Shown one piece after another: positions 37,056-46,149 of a stretch of 64,000 bases of DNA. The notes below the pieces were generated by a model. That model saw only the letters and a program-made list of their open reading frames with translations. It searched no databases and had not been told where the DNA came from. The first letter of the stretch is position 1. Every line of letters begins with the position of its first letter. Source of the stretch: Haloarcula hispanica ATCC 33960 (GTDB lineage Archaea > Halobacteriota > Halobacteria > Halobacteriales > Haloarculaceae); contig NC_015948.1 in assembly GCF_000223905.1 (NCBI RefSeq), forward strand, positions 2,666,001 to 2,730,000, read 5' to 3'. The position numbers were made by a program, and so were the translations under genes.

Positions 37056-37649
37056 ATGACGCTACGCGCGGGTGTACTCGCGGTTCAGGGCGATGTCTCT
37101 GAACACGGAGACGCGATCAGGCGGGCGGCAGCGGCCCACGACCAGACGGCGGAGGTCGTCGAGATACGCGAGTCCGGGGTCGTCCCCGACTGCGATGTGC
37201 TGTTGCTACCGGGCGGGGAATCGACCACGATATCGCGGCTCATCCACCGGGAGGGCATCGCCGACGAAATCCAGTCCCACGTCGACGCCGGCAAGCCGGT
37301 GCTGGCGACGTGTGCCGGGCTCATCGTCAGCGCGAGCGACGCACAGGACGACCGCGTCGACACGCTGAACGTCATCGACGTCTCCGTCGAGCGCAACGCG
37401 TTCGGGCGACAGAAGGACAGCTTCGAAGCTCCACTGGCGGTCGAGGGTCTTGACGACCCGTTCCCGGCGGTGTTCATCCGCGCACCGGTCATCGACTACG
37501 TCGGCACGGACGTCGAAGTGCTGGCGACGTGGGACGACCACCCAGTCGCGGTCCGTGAGGGACCGGTCGTCGGCACGTCGTTCCACCCCGAACTGACCGA
37601 AGACCCGCGCATCCACGACCTGGCCTTTTTCGACTCGGTGGAGTCGTAG
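37056..37649 (+). CDS. pdxT: Pyridoxal 5'-phosphate synthase glutaminase subunit
   Basis: 197 residues of the PdxT class-I glutaminase. Visible are GVLAVQGDVSEH at the start, LLLPGGESTTISRLI, the nucleophile-elbow ATCAGLIV with catalytic Cys, and the C-terminal GTSFHPELTEDPRIH with the catalytic His-x-Glu. It hydrolyses glutamine and passes ammonia to PdxS for vitamin B6 synthesis. PdxS is not in this window. Confidence 0.95.
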   Translation: MTLRAGVLAVQGDVSEHGDAIRRAAAAHDQTAEVVEIRESGVVPDCDVLLLPGGESTTISRLIHREGIADEIQSHVDAGKPVLATCAGLIVSASDAQDDRVDTLNVIDVSVERNAFGRQKDSFEAPLAVEGLDDPFPAVFIRAPVIDYVGTDVEVLATWDDHPVAVREGPVVGTSFHPELTEDPRIHDLAFFDSVES

Positions 37650-37685
37650 CGACGGCCTGAAGGCCCCGCTGACCGAACGGCGGCT

Positions 37686-37982
37686 ATGAGCGACGACACC
37701 GGCGACGTTATCGACGAACTGTTCGCTGTCATCGAGGACCGCAAGGCGAACCTTCCCGAGGACTCCTACACGGCGTCACTGTTCACCCACGAGAAGGGCG
37801 AAAATGCCGTTCTGGAGAAGCTGGGCGAGGAGACGACGGAGCTGATTCTGGCGGCCAAAGACGACGATACCGAAGAGCTCGCCCACGAATCGGCCGATAT
37901 CGTCTATCACCTGCTCGTTCTGCTGTCGATGAAAGACATGGACGTCGACGATTTGCGTGCAGAACTGGCCAAGCGGCGGTAA
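37686..37982 (+). CDS. hisE: Phosphoribosyl-ATP pyrophosphatase
   Basis: 98 residues of the all-alpha MazG-like fold. Features are SYTASLFTHEKGENAVLEKLGEE and the metal-binding ETTELILAAKDDD...ESADIVYHLLVLL. It removes pyrophosphate from phosphoribosyl-ATP, the second step of histidine synthesis. It lies 36 bases after pdxT, possibly on one transcript. Confidence 0.95.
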   Translation: MSDDTGDVIDELFAVIEDRKANLPEDSYTASLFTHEKGENAVLEKLGEETTELILAAKDDDTEELAHESADIVYHLLVLLSMKDMDVDDLRAELAKRR

Positions 37983-38045
37983 GGCGACCCGTCACCAGGT
38001 GAGGGGCGCGATAGATTGACACTGACACAGTTCATATCAGGAGGC

Positions 38046-39983
38046 ATGGGCCATGTGGCGTCGGGCATTACAGTCCTCTGTGTCGATGACGAACCGTCGT
38101 ACGCAGACCTGATCGCGACACATCTCGAACGCAACGACGAGGCGATCGACGCCACCGGAGTCACGAGCGCTACGGACGGACTATCGTATCTGGATGCGCA
38201 CGACGTGGACTGCATCGTCAGCGACTACGATATGCCCGGCATCGACGGGCTGGAGTTTCTGGAGGCGGTCCGTGCCAGAGACCCGGATATGCCGTTCCTG
38301 TTATTTACCAGTCAGGGGAGCGAGTCGCTCGCAAGCGAGGCAGTCACGGCCGGCGTCACCGATTACATTCAAAAAGTGCAGGGGTCCCAGCAGTACGCCG
38401 TGCTCGCGCAGCGGATCCGAAACACAGTCGAGCGAGTCAGAGCGAAAGCAACGGCCGATACCGCACAGGAACGGACGAAACGGATTCTCGACGCAACGAG
38501 CGATGCGGCCCTCATCAGCGTCGCCGACACCGTCGTATACGCGAACCCGGCGGCGGTGGAGTTTTTCGGCGCAGCAGACAGCGACGACCTCTGTGACCGG
38601 CCACTGACTGACCTCGTCGAACCGACAACGGACGGCGGGACCGAGACCGTTGAACGCGTCGTCGAGAACGGCCAGACGGCCGGCCAAGTCAGCCGGACGA
38701 TACGGACCCTCGCTGGCAACAGCGTGCAGGCCAGCGTCACGGCGTGTGACGTGACCTGGGACGGCGAAGACGGCACAGTGTCGGTCATCAGCGACCGGGG
38801 CGATACGGACGAGCGCGAACAGCGGCTCGAAGCGCTGCACGAGGCCACCCGGCAGTTGATGGCCGCCGAAGTCCACAACGAAGTTGCCGGGATCGGCGTC
38901 AACGCGGCCGCGGAGATTATCGGGCTCGACGCGAATGCTGTCCACCTCCTCAACGACGACGGGGAGTTAGAACCCGTCGCCGCGACCGCATCGGCTCGAG
39001 AGTTGGTCGGTGATATCCCGACGTTCGGGCCGGGCGACAGCATCGCCTGGCGGGTGTACGAGCGTGGCGAAGCGACCGCAGTCCCCGACGTGCGGCTGGA
39101 AGAGGACGTGCAGAACCCCGAGACACCGATACGCAGCGAACTGTATCTGCCGCTGGGGGAACACGGCATTCTCATCGCCGCATCGACGACCGTCGATGCA
39201 TTCGACGAGGCAGACATCGTCGCTGGGCGGGTCCTCGCGGCGAACATGGAGGCGGCTCTCGCCGCCGTCGAGCGCGACAGACAGCTCCGTGACCGTGAGC
39301 AGGAACTATCGACGCAAAACGACCGTCTGGAACAGTTCGCGACAGTCGTCAGCCACGACCTTCGCAACCCTCTCAACGTCGCTATCGGCCGGCTGGGCGC
39401 GCTGAAAGAGGAGTGTGACGACGACAGCAATATGGCCGCGATAGAACAGGCTCTCGAGCGGATGCAGGCGCTGATTGACGACCTCCTGTTACTGGCCCGG
39501 ACCGGCGACGACATTACAGAGATGGAAACGGTGGCACTGGCGACAGCAGTCGAGGACTGCTGGGAGGTCGTCGATACCGGCGACGCGACGTTGGTGGTCG
39601 ACACCGACCGCAAGATACAGGCGGACATGACGCGGCTCAAACAGTTGCTGGAGAACCTGATCCGAAACGCCGTAGAGCACAGCGCTACGGACAGTCGGAT
39701 TCAGTCCGGTGGTACCGATAAACACGACATACCAGGCGTGACAGTAACGATTAGCGAGATTCCGGGCGGGTTCGCAGTCTCGGATGACGGCACAGGCATC
39801 CCCGAAGCCGACCGGGAGGCGGTGTTCGAAAGCGGCTACTCGACGACAACTGACGGCACCGGGTTCGGGCTCTCGATTATCTCACAGATCGCCGCTGCGC
39901 ATGGCTGGACAGTCACCCTCACTGAAAGCGATGCCGGCGGCGCACGCTTCGAGTTTACCGGCGTCGACGTGGTATCGGAGTAA
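38046..39983 (+). CDS. Hybrid sensor kinase: REC-PAS-GAF-HisKA-HATPase
   Basis: 645 residues and no membrane helix. The receiver domain (about 10-130) has the phospho-Asp in CIVSDYDMPG. A PAS domain (about 145-250) begins RILDATSDAALISV; a GAF domain (about 265-415) follows. The kinase core has the His in VVSHDLRNPLNVAIG, the N box LLENLIRNAVEHS, and G boxes SDDGTGIPEADRE and GTGFGLSI. An N-terminal receiver with C-terminal kinase is common in haloarchaeal soluble sensors. The ATG at 38046 directly precedes the receiver domain. No partner gene is adjacent. Confidence 0.9.
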   Translation: MGHVASGITVLCVDDEPSYADLIATHLERNDEAIDATGVTSATDGLSYLDAHDVDCIVSDYDMPGIDGLEFLEAVRARDPDMPFLLFTSQGSESLASEAVTAGVTDYIQKVQGSQQYAVLAQRIRNTVERVRAKATADTAQERTKRILDATSDAALISVADTVVYANPAAVEFFGAADSDDLCDRPLTDLVEPTTDGGTETVERVVENGQTAGQVSRTIRTLAGNSVQASVTACDVTWDGEDGTVSVISDRGDTDEREQRLEALHEATRQLMAAEVHNEVAGIGVNAAAEIIGLDANAVHLLNDDGELEPVAATASARELVGDIPTFGPGDSIAWRVYERGEATAVPDVRLEEDVQNPETPIRSELYLPLGEHGILIAASTTVDAFDEADIVAGRVLAANMEAALAAVERDRQLRDREQELSTQNDRLEQFATVVSHDLRNPLNVAIGRLGALKEECDDDSNMAAIEQALERMQALIDDLLLLARTGDDITEMETVALATAVEDCWEVVDTGDATLVVDTDRKIQADMTRLKQLLENLIRNAVEHSATDSRIQSGGTDKHDIPGVTVTISEIPGGFAVSDDGTGIPEADREAVFESGYSTTTDGTGFGLSIISQIAAAHGWTVTLTESDAGGARFEFTGVDVVSE

Positions 39984-39991
39984 TAGGGCGC

Positions 39992-40123
39992 TCAGTCGTC
40001 GTCTGCGTCGCGAGCTTCGCTCATGTGCTCCCAGATTTCGGTGCAGCCACAGCCATCCGCAACGTCCGCGAGATGCGCCCGCTCCGGATCGTCCGCTTTC
40101 GACTTGCTCATCGTCTCTGTCAT
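39992..40123 (-). CDS. Small Cys-containing protein (43 aa)
   Basis: A 43-residue frame: MSKSKADDPERAHLADVADG followed by CGCTEIWEHMSEARDADDD. It holds a single CxC and is strongly acidic. It converges on the kinase gene with an eight-base gap. Short proteins with the pattern DVADGCGCTEIWEH look conserved in haloarchaea, but I know no function. The start may be four codons further in (40111). Confidence 0.65.
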   Translation of the reverse strand: MTETMSKSKADDPERAHLADVADGCGCTEIWEHMSEARDADDD

Positions 40124-40226
40124 GTAGTTACTGATAGTTACCGTAGTTGATAAGGGTTGTCTGCGGCGCGGTGGCAGCCCGCTCGGCCGTCAATTCAGTT
40201 GCCGGTCGTCGTCAGACGGTCCCGCC

Positions 40227-40544
40227 TCACTCGTCGACTGGCGCGAACCGATGCCGGACGACCTCGCTGTCGTCGTCCCACTCAAAGCTGCCATGGACTT
40301 TCTTCATCCGTTCTTTGTACGCGTCGAGGTCTTCCGACCCCTCACGCTGTGCGTCCTCGTCGGTCATGTCACCCAGTGTCCGGTGTGTTACGTCTGTCAC
40401 CGCGAACTCGGTGCCGTCGATCTCGAACGTGTCGCCCTCGTCGGCGTACTGGTGGCCGCGGTGCATCTGAGTGACCCGCCCCTCAGCAGCCATCTGCTGG
40501 ACGTGGTCGTTGGGCAGAATCTCGCCGGCGTCAATCTGTGCCAT
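40227..40544 (-). CDS. ASCH/PUA-like domain protein
   Basis: 105 residues. The pattern EILPNDHVQQMAAEGRVTQMHRGHQYADEGDTFEIDGTEFAVTDV is that of a small RNA-binding-like ASCH/PUA barrel, judged by eye. The tail (MKKVHGSFEWDDDSEVVRHRF) is helical then strand. ASCH domains are linked to RNA metabolism and nucleoside processing. The ATG at 40544 starts the domain; the longer open frame upstream overlaps the divergent NOG1 gene. Confidence 0.68.
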   Translation of the reverse strand: MAQIDAGEILPNDHVQQMAAEGRVTQMHRGHQYADEGDTFEIDGTEFAVTDVTHRTLGDMTDEDAQREGSEDLDAYKERMKKVHGSFEWDDDSEVVRHRFAPVDE

Positions 40545-40638
40545 GCCGGAACTGTGTCCGGGACGCTCAAAAACGTGACTCGCAACAGTTTGGGGAGCGA
40601 TTGAATGCGCTTTTACGCTCCGGCCGTCAACGTGACCT

Positions 40639-41634
40639 ATGAGCCATCCCTTCGAGGGTCTGCCGACGACGCCCACCGCCGAGGAGCTCGTGGACAAAGC
40701 CTTCTCGCGGGCGTCGCGCGCCGGCGGGGCCAAGGACGGGAACGAAGCCCAGCAGTCGATGCTGATGACGGCGTCGAACATCGCCTCCGACAACATGGAG
40801 AACGTGGTGACGGCGTGGCCGACGATCGACGATCTGGACCCCTTCTATATCGAACTCGCCGACGCGGTCATCGGCGAAGCCTACCCCGCAGACAACGACC
40901 CCGGTATCGACGCGCTGAAACAGCACCTCGCAGAGGTTTCGTGGGCCGCCGACAAGGTCGTCGAGATCCGCCAGGAGTACGAGAGCCGCGTCGCCCGCGG
41001 CGACATCGACACCGCCCGGAAACTCCGCAAGCAGGCGTTCGCCCGTATCGCCGACGTGGTCGAGGAGGTCGAAGACAACCTCGCCGCCATCTCGACGGCG
41101 CACAACGCCCTCAAAGACATCCCCGATATCCGCCCGGACGAGCCGGCCATCGTCGTCGCCGGCTACCCCAACGTCGGCAAGTCGTCCTTTGTCAACCGCG
41201 TCACGCGGGCCGACAACGAGATCGCCTCGTACCCGTTCACGACGACGCAGATCCGCGTCGGGCACTTCGAGGACCAGCGTATCCGCTACCAGCTGGTCGA
41301 CACGCCCGGCCTGCTCGACCGGCCGCCGGAGGACCGCAATGAGATCGAGTCACAGGCCGTGAGCGCGCTCGAACACCTCGCCGACGCAGTCCTCGTGTTC
41401 GTCGACCCCAGCGGCGAGTGTGGCTACCCGCTCGCAGACCAGTTGGAACTGCGCAACGACATCGAAGCGCGCTTCGACGTGCCTGTACTGACGATTGCGA
41501 ACAAGAGCGACCTCTCGACGGACGTGGAGGCCGACCACTACATGAGCGTCACCGAAGACGACAACGTCGACGGCGTGTTGCAGGCCGCTATCGACGCGGT
41601 GGGGTACGAGATCGAACTGCCGTTTGACGAATAG
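40639..41634 (+). CDS. NOG1-family GTPase
   Basis: 331 residues. A helical N-terminal domain (~150 residues) precedes a G domain: G1 GYPNVGKSSF, a G2-like PFTTTQIRVG, G3 DTPGLLDRP and G4 NKSDLS. Archaeal NOG1 is related to the eukaryotic GTPase for 60S ribosome assembly. The protein is about the length expected of the archaeal form, which lacks the long C-terminal extension. Confidence 0.93.
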   Translation: MSHPFEGLPTTPTAEELVDKAFSRASRAGGAKDGNEAQQSMLMTASNIASDNMENVVTAWPTIDDLDPFYIELADAVIGEAYPADNDPGIDALKQHLAEVSWAADKVVEIRQEYESRVARGDIDTARKLRKQAFARIADVVEEVEDNLAAISTAHNALKDIPDIRPDEPAIVVAGYPNVGKSSFVNRVTRADNEIASYPFTTTQIRVGHFEDQRIRYQLVDTPGLLDRPPEDRNEIESQAVSALEHLADAVLVFVDPSGECGYPLADQLELRNDIEARFDVPVLTIANKSDLSTDVEADHYMSVTEDDNVDGVLQAAIDAVGYEIELPFDE

Positions 41635-41635
41635 C

Positions 41636-41724
41636 GAGACGCCGACCAACGGGAGGCGTCTCGAACACTCCGAGCGGGGAGCGAAGCGACCCGCGAGGAC
41701 TGCGGTCACCAACGGGAGGCGTCT
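41636..41724 (+). repeat. Hairpin and 17-bp direct repeat after NOG1
   Basis: GAGACGCC (41636-41643) pairs perfectly with GGCGTCTC (41655-41662), a likely terminator just after NOG1. ACCAACGGGAGGCGTCT occurs at 41645-41661 and again at 41708-41724, so the 3' arm has been copied. No gene lies in the 133 bases between the two convergent genes. Confidence 0.7.
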
Positions 41725-41767
41725 TGATCAATCCGAACAAGGAACCGCAGTGGCGAGTCAGAACGGC

Positions 41768-42481
41768 TTACTCTAGTTCGTACGTGACACTGACGGAGGC
41801 GTCGACGGTGACATCGCCGGGCTGGATGCTCGTCCGTCCGCCGGCATCACTGGCGGCCATCGCTTCCGCGTACACGACGGGGCGGCCGTGGTCGCTGGTC
41901 TGAACCGTGACGGCGTCACCGACGGACCGATCCTCCGCAGCGGCGACGACTTCGGCGTCCGTTCGGGCGTTGTCCATCGCGGTCGTCAGGGCTTCTTCGC
42001 GTGCGGCCTGTCGCGTCTCCTCGCTCAGGGAGTAGCGCACGCCCTCGACGCGGTCAGCGCCGGCGTCGACTGCGGCATCGATGAGTGTCCCGGCAGTCGA
42101 AACGTTGCTCGTCTCGGCTTCGACGGTGTGGATCGCTACGTAGCCGACCTGTTCGCGGCCCTCTCGACTCTCCTCGTACTCGGGGCGGATCTGGAACCGC
42201 GAGGAGGTCACGTTCGCGCCCTCGTCTTCCAGCGCCGACGTAATGGCGTCAGCATCACCGCTGAGATTGTTGCGCGCCGCTTCGGCGGTCTCACCGCGGC
42301 CCACGGCGGCGACGGTGACGGTTGCACGGTCGGGCGCGCGTTCGACGGTCGCGTCAGCGTTGACGCTCACGGTCGAATTCGTCGACGGCGCGACGGCTCC
42401 GGTGTCCGCGAGTGCGAACCCGACGCCACCGGCGACGAGCAGTGCCAGGACGCCAGCGATTGCGAGTGGTCGTGATACCAT
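41768..42481 (-). CDS. SIMPL-domain (DUF541) secreted protein
   Basis: 237 residues. An N-terminal hydrophobic signal or anchor (SRPLAIAGVLALLVAGGVGFA) leads to a SIMPL/DUF541 domain: VSVNADATVERAPDRATVTVAAVGRGETAEAARNNL and RQAAREEALTTAMDNARTDAEVVA are classic for this family. It is exported or membrane-tethered; function is poorly known in the family. Another minus-strand gene ends convergently 133 bases from NOG1. Confidence 0.88.
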   Translation of the reverse strand: MVSRPLAIAGVLALLVAGGVGFALADTGAVAPSTNSTVSVNADATVERAPDRATVTVAAVGRGETAEAARNNLSGDADAITSALEDEGANVTSSRFQIRPEYEESREGREQVGYVAIHTVEAETSNVSTAGTLIDAAVDAGADRVEGVRYSLSEETRQAAREEALTTAMDNARTDAEVVAAAEDRSVGDAVTVQTSDHGRPVVYAEAMAASDAGGRTSIQPGDVTVDASVSVTYELE

Positions 42482-42542
42482 ATCGTCCCCGACACGCCCA
42501 ACGGTATTTATGTCACCGAACGGTCAAAGTCGGTTTTGAGCG

Positions 42543-43823
42543 TCAGCCGTTCCGCTCGACAGTGACGTAGCGAACTTCCGTCGCAACGTCTCGGCCGGCC
42601 GCGTCATCAGCCAGAGCATCCAGTTGGTCGACAAGCAGTGGCTGCTCCGCGTCCGGCGGCAGACCGACAGTGACGATGACGCGGCGCGGCTGTTGGAAGA
42701 TCGCAGTGTTGGTGTACTCGATTTCGACCGTCAGCACGCGAGCCGGCGAGTCGACGCTGCCCTGGATGGCGTCGCGGATGTCCGACTCCGTCGTCGCCTG
42801 CTGGTAGGAGTCGAAGGTGACGCCGCCCAGGAACGCCGACAGGACGAGTATCGACAGGACGAGGACGCCGATCCGTTTGACAGTCGCCGACCGTGCGTTG
42901 CTCTCCTGAAACCAGTGTTCCGGGCGGTAGCCCTGATACCAGAGCCCGACGAGCACTGCGAGGTTGATCGAGAGGACGTTCACAAGCAGCAACACGGCGG
43001 ACCCGAGGCTGACGAGCGGTTGGCCCCACGCGATACCGATGCCGACCGTGGCCGCCGGCGGGATGAGCGCGACGGCGATCATGACGCCGACCAGTGCCGT
43101 CGAGACGCCGCTGGTGAGGCTGACGACGCCGGCCGCGCCAGCGCCGAGCGCGACGATCAGCGAGAGGAAGTCGGGGGCGACCCGCTCGCGTATCTGGCCG
43201 ACTGTGGTCACATCGGCGAGCGGCGGGATGACGTTGGCGTACCGGACCAGCAGGGCAAAGACAGTCGCGCTTGCCACGGCGAGTCCGAGCCCGACGGCCT
43301 GGAGTTTGACGCCCTGAATGAACATCTCGTGGTCGTCGACGACGGTGCCGACGTTGGCGGTCATCGCCGGGCCGATGAGCGGCGCGATGACCATCGAGCC
43401 GACGACGACGGCCGGGGAATCGAGCAGGAGCCCGGCGGTCGCGATAATCGCGCTGATGATGGTCATGAGCGCGTAGTTCGACATCGAGGGAGCGAGGTCG
43501 TTTGCCTTCGAGGTGAGTTCCTCTCGCGCGATGCGGTCTTCGTCTTCCTCCTCAGCGTACTTCTCCTCTAGTTCGTCGAACTGGCTGGAGATGACGGTGT
43601 TCGCGTCCACGACGACCGTATAGCCGTCGTCGTTGATACCGACGTTCCGCAGCTCTTCGAGGACTGGTTCGAGTGCGTTGGTCGGGACTGGAAAGGTGAC
43701 GACAGCGGTGAACTCCCGCCCGCTCGTCTCGTCGGTGAGCACGTAGTCGATGCCCTCCTCGGCCAACACGCCCAGGACGGCGTCTCGCTTTCCGGTCGGA
43801 ATCAGTATCTGTACCAGCCGCAC
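42543..43823 (-). CDS. DUF389 (TIGR00341) membrane protein
   Basis: 426 residues. A cytosolic N-terminal domain (~130, beginning MRLVQILIPTGKRDAVLGVL) is followed by DUF389 membrane helices with SPAVVVGSMVIAPLIGPAMT, the hallmark of the family, and a C-terminal soluble domain. The function is not established. It is 61 bases upstream of the SIMPL gene on the same strand, so the two may form an operon. Confidence 0.9.
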   Translation of the reverse strand: MRLVQILIPTGKRDAVLGVLAEEGIDYVLTDETSGREFTAVVTFPVPTNALEPVLEELRNVGINDDGYTVVVDANTVISSQFDELEEKYAEEEDEDRIAREELTSKANDLAPSMSNYALMTIISAIIATAGLLLDSPAVVVGSMVIAPLIGPAMTANVGTVVDDHEMFIQGVKLQAVGLGLAVASATVFALLVRYANVIPPLADVTTVGQIRERVAPDFLSLIVALGAGAAGVVSLTSGVSTALVGVMIAVALIPPAATVGIGIAWGQPLVSLGSAVLLLVNVLSINLAVLVGLWYQGYRPEHWFQESNARSATVKRIGVLVLSILVLSAFLGGVTFDSYQQATTESDIRDAIQGSVDSPARVLTVEIEYTNTAIFQQPRRVIVTVGLPPDAEQPLLVDQLDALADDAAGRDVATEVRYVTVERNG

Positions 43824-43970
43824 GGCTCCGGGTGGGACCCGCGAGGGTAAAAAAGCGGCTAGTTAGCGAGTCCCGGGTGCAGAACTGGAGCGAAACGCCG
43901 CCGTGAATCACGAAACAGTCGGTCCTCGGGAAACGAACGCGCTTTTCCCCGCCGGCGGAGTACACGGGGT

Positions 43971-44588
43971 ATGTTCGAATCACGACCGGACCGGGACGCC
44001 GAGGTGGTGCTCGTCGGTCGGTCAAACGTCGGGAAATCGACGTTGATGCGCGAGATAACGGGCCACACGTTCGACACGGGCCAGCGACCCGGTGTCACGC
44101 GTTCGCCCAACCACTTCGACTGGGCCAGCGCCGATTTCGTCATCAGTGACCTCCCCGGCTTCGGGTACATGAAAGGCGTCCCCGAAGACGTCCGCGAGGA
44201 AATCAAGACCGACGTGGTCCAGTACGTCGAGCGGAACGCCGAGCATATTCTCGTCGGTATCCTCGTCGTGGACGGCAAGTCGGTCATCGACATCATCGAC
44301 CGCCACTCCGGCCCCGACGAGATCCCACACGACGTGGAGATGTTTCATTTCCTCCGGGAGGTCGGTGTCGAGCCGGTCGTCGCCGTCAACAAGATGGACA
44401 AGGTCGACGACAAGGACGACCGCTTGAACGAACTCTGTGACCGACTCGGACTGCACCCGCCATGGCAACAGTGGCAGGAGACTATCGCGCCGATCAGCGC
44501 GAAGCGCGGCTCCGTCGAGCCGCTGAACGAGGCCGTCCGGCACCACCTTCACGAGGCCCAGCGAGACGATCTGTTCCAGTTCTTCTGA
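43971..44588 (+). CDS. engB: EngB/YihA-type GTPase
   Basis: 205 residues with G1 GRSNVGKST, a G2-like [12 protein letters not shown]3 DLPGFGY and G4 NKMDKV. EngB proteins act in large-subunit ribosome assembly and cell division in bacteria; archaeal homologues are widespread. It is the last core gene before the provirus. Confidence 0.93.
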   Translation: MFESRPDRDAEVVLVGRSNVGKSTLMREITGHTFDTGQRPGVTRSPNHFDWASADFVISDLPGFGYMKGVPEDVREEIKTDVVQYVERNAEHILVGILVVDGKSVIDIIDRHSGPDEIPHDVEMFHFLREVGVEPVVAVNKMDKVDDKDDRLNELCDRLGLHPPWQQWQETIAPISAKRGSVEPLNEAVRHHLHEAQRDDLFQFF

Positions 44589-44873
44589 ACGACTCAGCGG
44601 GTCGACCCGCTGCTCATCCGAAACCAAGGCCGATACCGACACACCGGTGGTTTCGTCTATCCTCCTGGGACGGGTTTTCCCCTCCTGACAGCGTCTCGAA
44701 TCACTACCGGCAAAGCTGCTGCAGCCAGAACGGAGACACAATTCGACGGTATGTCGATTATAAAGAAGCGGCGGCGTGTTGCGATTACCGAACAAGCGAA
44801 ATTCGCATGGACTCGCCGGGTAGTAGTCTGAAACTTACACGACAACGAGGGGTTGTGTTTAGTAATGGTCATG
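44589..44873. other. Junction between core chromosome and provirus; no gene seen
   Basis: 285 bases between engB and the integrase stop. I see no tRNA, no tRNA fragment and no credible gene. The composition becomes more AT-rich after about 44,720 (gattataaagaagcgg). The left attachment site should be here if integration is next to the integrase gene, but I could not identify it. Confidence 0.5.
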
Positions 44874-45896
44874 TTAGATTCGCTCCAGTTGCTTCTTTCG
44901 AACCGCCATTTTCTCCTGATTCGTCCGCACGTCGTAGTGCTCGTACAGCACTTCGAGCGATACGTCGCATCGCTCGCTGACGATCTCCGGGGACACGTCG
45001 CTATTCAGGTGGTAGGTGATACTGCCACGCCGGAGTCCGTGGGGTGACCGGGAAGACGGGCACTTACTGTGGGCCGCACGCGAGCCCAGTGCCTCGCAGG
45101 TCGACGGGTCCGACGGATCAGCGTCGTGAGGACACCCATTGAGAACGCACGGCTGGGTGAGCTTGTTCACCCACTTGTAGATGGTATCACCCGTGGGCCG
45201 GCCGTGCTGCGAGGTGATGAGTGGCTTCCGGCCGTAGTCGTCAGTCCGCTCGTAGCGGTCAGGGTTGTCGAGATAATCGTCGACGACCTGGTAATCGCTC
45301 GGACCCAGGTAGACCCACCGCTCGCCGTCTTCACCGTTCTTGAGTTTCGTTCCCTCGTCGATTCGATGCTCCAGCACCAGCGCGTAGTCGTCGGGACGAA
45401 GATCGTCAACGTCCAGTGACCGCAGGGCCGACCGGCGCATCGCCGTCTTCCACAGGATCAGGAAGACAACGTGATCCCGGCTCGCATAACGGTACTCGTG
45501 AAGGTAGTCGAGTATCCGATGTGCCCGGTCTGCACTCAGGTGGACTTCGCGGCTTTCGGCTCCGTCGGGCAGCTCGGGGGCATGGACCTTCTCGGCCAGC
45601 CCATCGTCGACGCCCTCAATGTCGGCCCAATATCGGAGCGCTTCACGAATCGTCGATAGTTGCTTCTGGAGGGTCAGCGCCGCGATGTCTCCCCGTCGCC
45701 ATGCCACGAAATCAGCTAAGTCGCGGCCGGTGAGGTTGTTCAGGTTCTCGATGTCGCGCTCCTCACACCATTCGTTGAAGAACCGAAGTCGCGTCTTCGC
45801 GTTCCGCATCGTACTCTCGCGAACGGACGGTTCGCGGTGTCGGAGGAACCGCTCGATACCGTCTTCTGGCGAGAGATCCATCAGATCCTCACTCAT
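44874..45896 (-). CDS. Tyrosine integrase of the provirus (SNJ2-like)
   Basis: 340 residues. An N-terminal SAM-like core-binding domain (about 10-100) precedes the catalytic domain. The catalytic set is visible: the first Arg in KTAMRRSALRSL, His-x-x-Arg in SPHGLRRGSITYH, and the nucleophile Tyr in SLEVLYEHYDVRT. A Cys-rich insert (CVLNGC..C..C, ~residues 250-275) is seen in haloarchaeal integrases. It should recombine the provirus with the host site. It is the last gene of a three-gene operon: the start ATG overlaps the stop of a 40-residue zinc-finger gene (ATGA). Confidence 0.92.
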   Translation of the reverse strand: MSEDLMDLSPEDGIERFLRHREPSVRESTMRNAKTRLRFFNEWCEERDIENLNNLTGRDLADFVAWRRGDIAALTLQKQLSTIREALRYWADIEGVDDGLAEKVHAPELPDGAESREVHLSADRAHRILDYLHEYRYASRDHVVFLILWKTAMRRSALRSLDVDDLRPDDYALVLEHRIDEGTKLKNGEDGERWVYLGPSDYQVVDDYLDNPDRYERTDDYGRKPLITSQHGRPTGDTIYKWVNKLTQPCVLNGCPHDADPSDPSTCEALGSRAAHSKCPSSRSPHGLRRGSITYHLNSDVSPEIVSERCDVSLEVLYEHYDVRTNQEKMAVRKKQLERI

Positions 45897-46015
45897 GCTT
45901 GCCCCCGCTTTCGCTTCCGGTAACAGCCCAGACAGCGGGACTCACCGGGATAGCAAAAGTTCTCGCAGCCGTCCGTCTCACACTTGTCCACGTCTTCGAT
46001 GACGCGGTCGCTCAC
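45893..46015 (-). CDS. Tiny zinc-finger protein upstream of the integrase (40 aa)
   Basis: GTG-started 40-residue frame with six Cys: KCETDGCENFCYPGESRCLG then CYRKRKRGQA. The Cys pattern and basic tail suggest a zinc-binding, nucleic-acid-binding microprotein. Its stop overlaps the integrase start, and its start overlaps the stop of the gene before it, so translation is coupled. In SNJ2 the integrase is co-transcribed with two small ORFs that aid integration or excision, and this gene may be one such partner. Confidence 0.75.
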   Translation of the reverse strand: MSDRVIEDVDKCETDGCENFCYPGESRCLGCYRKRKRGQA

Positions 46016-46122
46016 GCACGCTCACCTCCAGACGGGACGTACCGGTCTCCGCAGGTTGGTCGACTGGCTATACCGCTGCTCGTTGGGCTACTTTCAATAG
46101 CCCGCTCGTTCTCGTCTTTCAT
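46012..46122 (-). CDS. Tiny hypothetical protein, first gene of the integrase operon (36 aa)
   Basis: A 36-residue frame (MKDENERAIESSPTSSGIAS...GGERA) whose stop overlaps the GTG of the next gene (GTGA). Polar, with no motif. Its support is the tight overlap and the operon position, matching the integrase-plus-two-small-ORFs plan of SNJ2-type elements. A minus-strand TATA-like ttataca at 46212-46218 implies a ~65-base leader with strong hairpins. Confidence 0.55.
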   Translation of the reverse strand: MKDENERAIESSPTSSGIASRPTCGDRYVPSGGERA

Positions 46123-46149
46123 GGGTCGTCTAAGCCTCAAACGGGAAAC

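Noticed and set aside
44657-44872. 71-residue minus-strand frame at the provirus junction
   Set aside because: No promoter, no motif and unusual composition; treated as non-coding junction DNA.
45893-46016. Apparent frameshift in the small zinc-finger gene upstream of the integrase
   Set aside because: On recounting the bases around 45,960 the frame is continuous; the shift was a reading error.
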